Shown here: one piece after another, positions 7,142 through 12,875 of the stretch
Position numbering within the stretch: position 1 is the stretch's first letter
Layout: each line of letters begins with the position of its first letter
DNA from: Clostridiales bacterium UBA929
GTDB lineage: Bacteria; Bacillota; Clostridia; Oscillospirales; UBA929
DNA length: 16,852 bases
Direction: 5' to 3'
NCBI GenBank assembly: GCA_002293625.1
Contig: DBDP01000149.1
Span: forward strand, 16,938 to 33,789
The notes under the pieces: model-generated
Database searches by the model: none
Seen by the model: the letters and a program-made list of their open reading frames with translations, nothing else
What the model was told of the DNA's origin: nothing
Position numbers and translations under genes: made by a program

Positions 7142-8071
7142 TTAAACCTCCAGTATGCTTGCTCCGTATGTAAGTCCCGCGCCGAATCCCGCGATCAGAA
7201 TCCTCTGCCCCGGCTTCAAACGCCCGTCCTCCCGCATCAAATCCAGTGTCAGCGGGATTGTAACGCTGGACGGGTTTGCGTACTTGTCAAGGGTGATTGG
7301 GACCTTGGCGGGATCCAAATCAAGGCGGTTGATGATGCTCTCGATGATGCGTATGTTCGCTTGGTGCAGGACAAACCAGTCGATGTCTCCAGCTTCAAGA
7401 GAGGCTTTTTCAAGCACGGCTTCCACGGCTTTTGGCGCGGCGGAGACGGCGAACTTATAAACACCGCTGCCTTTCATAACCATCTTACCGCCCGAACGGG
7501 CATACAGGCTGTTTTCGGGATCGGCGGCACAAGCTAAATGAGAGAAGTACGGCTTATCCCCTTTTTCCGCGACCACCGCCGCGGCTCCGTCGCCGAACAG
7601 AATACAGGTGGAACGGTCGGTAAAATCCGTTACCGACGACAGTTTTTCCGCCGAAACCACCAACACCCGTTCCGCGCTTCCGGCGTTCAGGTAGTGCGCC
7701 GCGATGTCCAGCCCGTACACAAATCCCGAACAGGTAGCGCCGATGTCCAAGCAAAACGGACCGTTTAGCCCAAGCGCCGTGCCGATCTGGCAGGCAAGGG
7801 GCGGAAAATGGTATTCTAAAGACGCCGACGTCGCGATAACCATATCAACCGGAGGGCGCTCGCCGCCGCGTTCCGGCGCGGAGCCTAACGCAGCGTTCGC
7901 CGCTCCGAGCGCCAGTTCCAGCAGAGGCTCGTCTTTGCAAAGCCGCCGCTCACGGATGCCGGTGCGTTTGACGATCCATTCGTCGGTGGTGTCAAGCGTT
8001 TTTTCATAGTCTTTATTGGTCACCACGGTCGGAGGCATACCCCGACCGGTGCTTAGGATTTTTAGAGTCAA
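7142..8071 (-). CDS. fabH: 3-oxoacyl-[acyl-carrier-protein] synthase III
   Basis: This enzyme starts fatty-acid synthesis by condensing an acyl-CoA primer with malonyl-ACP. The catalytic triad is Cys114 (GATCSGF), His236 (LHQANIRI) and Asn266 (YANPSS). DEWIVKRTGI (30-39) and LFGDGAAAVV (158-167) are family blocks, and the C-terminus GFGAGLTYGA is intact. I choose the TTG at 8069-8071 as start: GGAGG (8084-8080) is 8 nt upstream, whereas the in-frame ATG at 8075-8077 would be only 2 nt from it. The TTG start gives MTLKILSTGRGMPP, which aligns with other FabH N-termini and yields 309 residues. The frame stays open to 8212, but that extension crosses the promoter. First gene of the operon. Confidence 0.95.
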   Translation of the reverse strand: MTLKILSTGRGMPPTVVTNKDYEKTLDTTDEWIVKRTGIRERRLCKDEPLLELALGAANAALGSAPERGGERPPVDMVIATSASLEYHFPPLACQIGTALGLNGPFCLDIGATCSGFVYGLDIAAHYLNAGSAERVLVVSAEKLSSVTDFTDRSTCILFGDGAAAVVAEKGDKPYFSHLACAADPENSLYARSGGKMVMKGSGVYKFAVSAAPKAVEAVLEKASLEAGDIDWFVLHQANIRIIESIINRLDLDPAKVPITLDKYANPSSVTIPLTLDLMREDGRLKPGQRILIAGFGAGLTYGASILEV

Positions 8072-8084
8072 TGACATATCCTCC

Positions 8085-8174
8085 ATTGTAACGTGAAACT
8101 CCCCGCTTGTTCGCTTGCGGTGAACTGCGAGTTTCTCAAGCGCACTTTTCCTTTGTTGGGTTATATTGTAACGT
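8085..8174. repeat. 10-bp direct repeat ATTGTAACGT flanking the fabH leader element
   Basis: ATTGTAACGT occurs at 8085-8094 and again at 8165-8174, exactly 80 bp apart. The right copy covers the -10 box of the fab promoter (minus-strand TACAAT). The left copy abuts the fabH Shine-Dalgarno. The spacing and the hairpin between them fit a target-site duplication around a small insertion, or a duplicated regulator site; the sequence alone does not decide. Confidence 0.6.
8095..8135. repeat. Palindromic element in the fabH 5' leader
   Basis: GAAACTC (8095-8101) pairs with GAGTTTC (8129-8135), enclosing GTTCGCTTGCGGTGAAC (8109-8125), itself a hairpin. The core matches GTTCGCCTTCGGCGAAC of the element at 5459-5475 in 14 of 17 bases, and both are flanked by CCCGCTT-like and AAGTTT/GAGTTT arms. 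It lies between the transcription start (about 8158) and the fabH ribosome site, so it would be transcribed as a hairpin leader of the whole fab operon. Confidence 0.65.
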
Positions 8175-8193
8175 TGTTTGTCCCTATTGTCAA
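8165..8193 (-). promoter_or_regulatory. Sigma-A promoter of the fab/acc operon
   Basis: On the minus strand TTGACA (8193-8188) and TACAAT (8170-8165) are 17 bp apart, giving a start near 8158 and a leader of about 87 nt before fabH. No other good promoter is visible further down, so it probably drives all eight genes. I see no match to a FapR or FabT operator that I could defend. Confidence 0.85.
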
Positions 8194-8224
8194 GATGACG
8201 CGCGGCGTTCACAGAATATTAATA

Positions 8225-8252
8225 TTTAGAGGGCGCGGGATCGTGGTATACT
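8225..8252 (+). promoter_or_regulatory. Probable promoter of the dehydratase-ridA pair
   Basis: TATACT (8247-8252) is a good -10 box, preceded by 16 bp and a moderate -35, TTTAGA (8225-8230). The predicted start is near 8259, only about 17 nt before the GTG start codon. It is back to back with the fab promoter about 30 bp away. Confidence 0.55.
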
Positions 8253-8275
8253 GTCCGCAAAGGGAGTTTTTTAGA

Positions 8276-9253
8276 GTGACACAATCTGTAACGCTCGGCA
8301 TGATCCATGACGCACAGGAGACAATCAAAAATTTCGCGCGCCATACAGACCTTCTGCCCGCGTCGTCTTCCGTGTTCGGAAAACGCAAGGTGTTTGTAAA
8401 GGCGGAGAATTTACAGCGAACCGGCTCGTTCAAAGTGCGAGGAGCGTATAACCGAATGTGCCGGATATCGGATCAAAACGCGGGCGTGATATGCGCGTCG
8501 GCTGGCAACCACGCGCAAGGAGTGGCGCTTGCGGCGCAAAGTCTCGGACTCCGCGCCTGTGTGGTGATGCCGTCCGGCGCGCCTCTCGCGAAAATCGCCG
8601 CCACGAAAGCGTACGGCGCGGAGGTTATCCTGTCCGGCGACTCGTTCAACGCCGCGCTGGATATCGCGCTGAACATGCAAAAAGAACGCGGCTCCACCTT
8701 CATCCACGCGTTTGAAGACCCGTATATCATCGCCGGTCAGGGTACGATCGGCTTAGAGATTCTTGAAGACTACCCGGATGTAAAGACAATCGTCGTGCCT
8801 ATCGGCGGCGGCGGTCTCGCGGCGGGGGTTGCGCTCGCGGTAAAAGAAACGAACCCCGGCGTCCGCGTTATCGGCGTTGAACCGAACGACGCCGCGTCAA
8901 TGCGCGCCTCCTTTGAGCGCGGCGCGCCTGTAAAACTTGAGCGGTGCCGAACGATTGCCGACGGCGTCGCGGTGGCGGAACCCGGCGCAATAACCTACGC
9001 CCTTTGCCGCCGGTATCTGGATGACATCATCACGGTATCCGAGGACGCAATCTCCGCCGCCATCCTCACTGTGCTGGAGCGGATGAAGATGGTTGTTGAG
9101 GGAGCGGGCGCGCTGGCGTTCGCGGCGCTGATGGCGCGGAAGGACTTAGAAACCCCCGCCGTCGCGGTTGTGTCGGGCGGTAATATCGATATCGACGCGC
9201 TGAAGCGCGTCATTGACTGGGCTGTTCGGGAAAATGTATATCCGTTTTCATAA
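8276..9253 (+). CDS. Threonine/serine dehydratase, PLP-dependent, no ACT domain
   Basis: This fold-type II PLP enzyme deaminates threonine to 2-oxobutanoate (and serine to pyruvate) through an enamine intermediate. I start it at the GTG at 8276, with GGGAG 9 nt upstream; the frame stays open further left but crosses both divergent promoters. The product has 325 residues. ENLQRTGSFKVRGAYN holds the PLP lysine, Lys53. SAGNHAQG (75-82), the phosphate-binding GGGGLAAG (177-184) and SGGN (300-303) complete the active site. It ends soon after the catalytic domain, with no ACT regulatory domain. It therefore resembles catabolic TdcB rather than isoleucine-inhibited biosynthetic IlvA, although a biosynthetic use cannot be excluded. 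ridA follows after 21 bp. Confidence 0.92.
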   Translation: MTQSVTLGMIHDAQETIKNFARHTDLLPASSSVFGKRKVFVKAENLQRTGSFKVRGAYNRMCRISDQNAGVICASAGNHAQGVALAAQSLGLRACVVMPSGAPLAKIAATKAYGAEVILSGDSFNAALDIALNMQKERGSTFIHAFEDPYIIAGQGTIGLEILEDYPDVKTIVVPIGGGGLAAGVALAVKETNPGVRVIGVEPNDAASMRASFERGAPVKLERCRTIADGVAVAEPGAITYALCRRYLDDIITVSEDAISAAILTVLERMKMVVEGAGALAFAALMARKDLETPAVAVVSGGNIDIDALKRVIDWAVRENVYPFS

Positions 9254-9274
9254 AAATGAAAGGAGCAATCACAT

Positions 9275-9646
9275 ATGCAAACGATTTCTACAGGCGCGGC
9301 TCCGGCCGCCATCGGGCCGTATTCCCAAGCGATCTCAAGTGGAGGATTTGTCTTCACATCGGGGCAGATCCCGCTGTCGCCCGAAAGCGGTCAAGTCGTC
9401 CCCGGCGGCATTCAAGAGCAGACGGAGCAGGTTTTAAGCAACTTGAAAGCGGTGTTGGAAGCGGCCGGAAGCAATATGTCCTCCGTTGTAAAAACGACGT
9501 GCTTTTTGGCGAATATGAACGACTTCGCCGCGTTCAACGAAGTTTACGCGCAGGCGTTCCCCGGTAAACCCGCGCGCTCCTGCGTCGCGGCGGCGGCACT
9601 GCCGCGCGGCGTACTGGTGGAGGTTGAAGCAGTAGCCTGTATCTAA
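9275..9646 (+). CDS. ridA: RidA family 2-iminobutanoate/2-iminopropanoate deaminase
   Basis: RidA hydrolyses the reactive enamine/imine products that PLP dehydratases release from threonine and serine, giving 2-oxoacids and ammonia and protecting other PLP enzymes from damage. It has 123 residues, normal for the family. AAIGPYSQAI (11-20) and FTSGQIPLSP (27-36) are signature blocks. The catalytic Arg101 lies in PARSCVAAAALPRG, and the conserved Glu118 in VEVEAVA. The ATG has AAAGGAG 9 nt upstream. Co-transcription with the dehydratase fits the biochemistry directly. Its stop codon overlaps the stop codon of the convergent histidine kinase gene. Confidence 0.95.
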   Translation: MQTISTGAAPAAIGPYSQAISSGGFVFTSGQIPLSPESGQVVPGGIQEQTEQVLSNLKAVLEAAGSNMSSVVKTTCFLANMNDFAAFNEVYAQAFPGKPARSCVAAAALPRGVLVEVEAVACI

Positions 9647-11052
9647 AACATAATATTCGCTTCAAACAAGTCGCCCGAAGCCCGCACGGTAAACACGCAG
9701 CCCATCAGTTCCGTGAGGCTTTTTGCGATATACAGCCCCAAGCCGCTGCCTTCGGTATGCCGCGAGCGGTCGCCGCGCATAAACTGTTCCGCCAGCGCTT
9801 CAGCGGGTATGTCGATTGGGTTTTGGGACACGTTTTTGATGGAAAAAACAGGCTTTGCGTTCATGACGCTTATTTCCGCGAATACGCGGGTTCCCGGAAG
9901 GGCGTATTTTGCCGCGTTTCCGAATAAGTTCTCTAAAACGCGCCACAGATGCGCGTTGTCGGCCATCACGGACACGGACTGCTCCGGCTGCCGCAGGACA
10001 AGGGTCAAATCCCGCTCGGTAAAGCGGTCTTCAAACTCTCCTGCGATCTGCCCGACGATTTCCGGCAAGTTAATCTCTTTACGCTCTACGCTCATATTTC
10101 CCGTTCCCGCTTTGGACGCTTCCATCAAGTCGCCGATCAGCGTTTTCAGGCGGGCGGCTTTCTTATCGAGAATCGCGACATACTCGGCGTAGTCCACCCG
10201 CTCCACCGGCAGGTTTTTCAAGAGATCGACATAGTTGATGATCGAGGTGAGCGGGGTGCGGATGTCGTGGGAGACGTTGGTAATCAGCTCGGCTTTGAAA
10301 CGTTCCGCGCGTACTTTCTCGGCGTTCAGTTCTTCGTATTCCTTCGAAAGGGTGAGGATAAACGAGCAGAGGTATGTCAGCGCACCCAACGCGAAGAGGG
10401 AAAACAGAAACACGGTAAAATCCGGCGGACTGGGGAAATCAGTGAAATGCAATAGCACAGACTCTCTTCCTTCTGCCGTGTATAAATACGGCTCCGTTCG
10501 CAGAACGCTGATCGGTGACAGCACACATAGATAGAGTACGATACCCGCGAGTAAAAGCGCCGTGAGAAGTCCGGCCGGTTTTTTGAGCGTATAACGACGG
10601 AAGAAACGCCGCCAATACAGCGTCTTCGCAAGATGCTTGTCGCGTATTCGCGATAATAGCTCCGCCGCGAACAGCACAAAAACCGCGTAAGCGGCCAGTG
10701 ACAAAAAGAAAACATTCAAGGAGTTTTCACGGCTCCGCCGGACGAAAAAAATGCAAACAAACTCGGCACACCACGCGAGAACCGCCAGATACGAAATATC
10801 AACGCGTCGCCAAAACGGCGTCTTTTTTTTACTGTTATTCCACACCGACAGCGAAAACAAAACGGCGCACACCAGAAAGAGGACAAGAGCTACGGCAGCC
10901 GGCAGTTCTAGAAAATTCAAAAAGCCGCCGAGAAAATGCCCCACATAATAATTATAGGTTCCGCTCAAGTCCCGCACGGCACACAGCGCGGCTACAAAAC
11001 CGCCTATCACTGTAATCAGACGGATCACCGGGGAAGCGAGCATCTTTTTCAA
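9643..11052 (-). CDS. Six-TM sensor histidine kinase, VanS-like
   Basis: This membrane kinase of 469 residues should signal to the response regulator encoded just upstream. Six hydrophobic segments lie near 9-25, 52-70, 86-104, 112-132, 160-182 and 212-236, with a short outer loop at about 185-210. No HAMP domain is evident. The HisKA box NVSHDIRTPLTSIINYVDLL (259-278) holds phospho-acceptor His262. The N box is LENLFGNAAKYA (373-384). The usual DxGxG box is degenerate (SIKNVSQNPIDI, 404-415), while GSGLGLYIAKSL (435-446) is intact. The start is taken as TTG at 11050-11052, overlapping the regulator stop in TTGA, which suggests coupling; an ATG three codons later is possible. The ligand cannot be told from sequence. 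Confidence 0.9.
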   Translation of the reverse strand: MKKMLASPVIRLITVIGGFVAALCAVRDLSGTYNYYVGHFLGGFLNFLELPAAVALVLFLVCAVLFSLSVWNNSKKKTPFWRRVDISYLAVLAWCAEFVCIFFVRRSRENSLNVFFLSLAAYAVFVLFAAELLSRIRDKHLAKTLYWRRFFRRYTLKKPAGLLTALLLAGIVLYLCVLSPISVLRTEPYLYTAEGRESVLLHFTDFPSPPDFTVFLFSLFALGALTYLCSFILTLSKEYEELNAEKVRAERFKAELITNVSHDIRTPLTSIINYVDLLKNLPVERVDYAEYVAILDKKAARLKTLIGDLMEASKAGTGNMSVERKEINLPEIVGQIAGEFEDRFTERDLTLVLRQPEQSVSVMADNAHLWRVLENLFGNAAKYALPGTRVFAEISVMNAKPVFSIKNVSQNPIDIPAEALAEQFMRGDRSRHTEGSGLGLYIAKSLTELMGCVFTVRASGDLFEANIMF

Positions 11053-11753
11053 GTTAACTTCACAACCTTATAACCGAGACCGTAGATAACCTTTAGATAA
11101 CGCGGTTCTTTGGGATTGATCTCGATTTTCTCGCGGATGTGCCGGATATGCACCGACACGGTTTTGGAGACATAAATCGCCGGTTCGTTCCAAACAGCCT
11201 CGTATATCTGCGACGAAGTGAAAACGCGTTCCATATCACCCATCAGCAGTTTTAGAATGTTATACTCGATTGCGGTCAGCGTAACCTCAGTTCCGTCCAC
11301 CGTCACGCGTTTCAAACGGTCGTCAAGCACAAGACCGCCCGTTTGGTAGGTATCGGGAGCTTGCGGCGTTTCATAAAGACCGCCGAGACGCGCGTAGCGC
11401 CGCAGAGCCGCCCGGACACGAGCCAGCAGTTCCACGGGATTAAACGGTTTTGTGATGTAGTCGTCGCCACCCATATTCAAACCGAGGATGCGGTCGATAT
11501 CCTCGCTTTTCGCGCTGAGGAAAATGATCGGCACGTTGCTCGTTTCCCGAATCTTAACAGCCGCCTGAATGCCGTCCATCTCCGGCATCATGATGTCTAA
11601 AAGCGCCAGATGGACAGGTTCTTGCGCCATAGCGCGGACAGCTTCCGCGCCGTTTGCCGCGCGGATAATTTTATAGCCGTCTTGGCTTAGGTAAATGTGC
11701 AGCGCCGAGAGGATGTCCTCGTCGTCGTCGCAGATCAAAACGGTGTATTCCAA
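11049..11753 (-). CDS. OmpR/PhoB-family response regulator, VanR-like
   Basis: This DNA-binding regulator of 234 residues has a receiver domain (about 3-115) and a winged-helix output domain (about 137-232). The acidic pocket is Asp9, Asp10 and Asp11, the phospho-acceptor Asp53 lies in LLDIMMPEMDG, the switch residues are Ser80 and Tyr99, and the conserved lysine is Lys102 in TKPF. The output domain has LTAIEYNILKLLM and the recognition-helix region KTVSVHIRHIREKIE, ending in VIYGLGYKV. It starts at a TTG (11751-11753) with GGGAG 7 nt upstream, 4 nt after the vanY stop. Members of this family bind tandem repeats about 11 bp apart, such as those at 12779-12806, so self-regulation of the operon and control of the divergent gene are plausible. 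Confidence 0.93.
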   Translation of the reverse strand: MEYTVLICDDDEDILSALHIYLSQDGYKIIRAANGAEAVRAMAQEPVHLALLDIMMPEMDGIQAAVKIRETSNVPIIFLSAKSEDIDRILGLNMGGDDYITKPFNPVELLARVRAALRRYARLGGLYETPQAPDTYQTGGLVLDDRLKRVTVDGTEVTLTAIEYNILKLLMGDMERVFTSSQIYEAVWNEPAIYVSKTVSVHIRHIREKIEINPKEPRYLKVIYGLGYKVVKLT

Positions 11754-11757
11754 AAAC

Positions 11758-12678
11758 TCACTCCCAAGCGGTGATGATATAACCGCCCGTATTGTCGCCG
11801 GATACGATGCATTTCTGCTTGTCCGGCAATATGATTATACCATTCTCCGGCACTTGGTACAAGACGGTATAGCTCAAGCCGTCCAGTTCCGCCTGTATTT
11901 CGCCGGAATTTTTCAAAAGGTTGATATACTCTTCAAAACACAAATTGTTTGTTTCGCAGTACCACGCGTGGAACCGCCCAAGATACCGAAAGTGCCACGG
12001 CTCATAAGAGATTTTCGTTATGTCCTCTTTGCCTTCTGGGTAGCGCAGGATAAACCCGTATTGCCACGCGTTCTCGGCGAGCCACGTCGCCTCACTGGTT
12101 TCCGCCATATCGTACTGCCCAACGCCGAGCGCGAAAATGTCGGCCGCCAGTCCCGTGTGGTGTTCGCTGTGACCCGGCTTCTGGACATAAGAACGATCCG
12201 ACGCGTTTTCATATACTTCACGCTGAGCCTCTTCGCCTCTGTAACCGCTTCCGAGGTAAAAAGAATCAAACCCCTCTTCGCTCGCCGCGTCAAACAAATC
12301 GTTTAACGCTTCCAATGCCGTATCGTGCAGCAGTATCCTCTTTGTGCTGACCGCCACGGTCGGCCACGCCGACCCGATATTCTTTGTCTCGTCACTGACC
12401 GAGTGATCCTCGTTAACGAGTTCTAAAAACCGCGTGTCCTCAATTTCCTCCACCCGAACCGGGATCCCTGCTTGTTGTGGGCTTGGTTCGCTTGTCGCAG
12501 AGGGGGAAGGTGTCGCGAGTACACCCAAACCTGGCGGCGTAACGGTGGCATCAGGCACAGGCGGCTGCGCCCAAAACGCCGGTTTCCACACAAAATAGAC
12601 CGCGATCAAAAACGCCGCAGCCGTGAACACTTTCGCGAAGAATCCCCAGAACCCGCTTCTTCTCTTTTCTTGTCTCAT
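11758..12678 (-). CDS. vanY: VanY-like D-alanyl-D-alanine carboxypeptidase (peptidase M15B)
   Basis: This membrane-anchored zinc peptidase is expected to trim the terminal D-Ala from peptidoglycan stem peptides outside the cell. It has 306 residues: a basic N-terminus, one TM anchor (about 13-31), a Pro/Ser/Thr-rich linker (about 38-70) and the catalytic domain (about 78-255). GSGYRGEEAQ (143-152) is the conserved YRS/YR block. Zinc ligands are His173 and Asp180 in SEHHTGLAADI, and His229 in EPWHFRYLG, with Glu226 as catalytic base. A further 50 residues of unclear role follow. The ATG has AAGGGG 8 nt upstream. It leads the operon with the two-component system, as in vancomycin clusters, but no vanH, vanA/B or vanX is present, so it is more likely housekeeping cell-wall remodelling than resistance. 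Confidence 0.9.
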   Translation of the reverse strand: MRQEKRRSGFWGFFAKVFTAAAFLIAVYFVWKPAFWAQPPVPDATVTPPGLGVLATPSPSATSEPSPQQAGIPVRVEEIEDTRFLELVNEDHSVSDETKNIGSAWPTVAVSTKRILLHDTALEALNDLFDAASEEGFDSFYLGSGYRGEEAQREVYENASDRSYVQKPGHSEHHTGLAADIFALGVGQYDMAETSEATWLAENAWQYGFILRYPEGKEDITKISYEPWHFRYLGRFHAWYCETNNLCFEEYINLLKNSGEIQAELDGLSYTVLYQVPENGIIILPDKQKCIVSGDNTGGYIITAWE

Positions 12679-12725
12679 ACCGATTACCCCTTAATTTGAT
12701 GATGTTCTTTCATCATAACAGGGGA

Positions 12726-12754
12726 ATTTTAAGACGCGGGAGAGGGATTGTTAA
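12726..12754 (-). promoter_or_regulatory. Promoter of the vanY-regulator-kinase operon
   Basis: On the minus strand TTAACA (12754-12749) and TAAAAT (12731-12726) are 17 bp apart, each one base from consensus. The start would be near 12719, about 40 nt before the vanY ATG. Confidence 0.7.
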
Positions 12755-12763
12755 GGTTTGGCT

Positions 12764-12781
12764 AAATCGCCGCGGTGATTT
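12764..12781. promoter_or_regulatory. 18-bp near-palindrome between divergent promoters
   Basis: AAATCGCCGCGGTGATTT reads the same on both strands except for one symmetric pair. It lies 10 bp upstream of the -35 box of the vanY operon and overlaps the first TTTACA repeat of the divergent gene by three bases. Candidate operator for a dimeric regulator; the binder is unknown. Confidence 0.45.
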
Positions 12782-12806
12782 ACACAATTCTTACAAAAGG
12801 TTTACC
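12779..12806 (+). promoter_or_regulatory. Three 11-bp-phased TTTACA-like direct repeats
   Basis: TTTACA (12779-12784), CTTACA (12790-12795) and TTTACC (12801-12806) start exactly 11 bp apart. This spacing is the signature of tandem sites for OmpR/PhoB-family regulators, and the hexamer resembles the Pho box half-site of Bacillus PhoP. The array ends about 34 bp before a TATCAT -10 box (12840-12845) that lacks a good -35, as expected for an activator-dependent promoter of the surface-protein gene. Confidence 0.55.
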
Positions 12807-12875
12807 ATACTTTGCTTTCAGCGCTTTTCAACAGTGTGGTATCATAAAATACAAAAGAAATTGGAGGAGTTACGC

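Noticed and set aside
8072..8212. N-terminal extension of FabH to 8212.
   Set aside because: It crosses the fab promoter's -10 box and predicted start site, and the residues do not match FabH.
8093..8275. 61-residue extension of the threonine dehydratase.
   Set aside because: It spans both divergent promoters and the leader repeat; the GTG at 8276 has a good ribosome site and fits the family N-terminus.
11758..12678. A vancomycin-resistance cluster.
   Set aside because: No vanH, D-Ala-D-Lac/Ser ligase or vanX is present; VanY with a two-component system alone does not indicate resistance.
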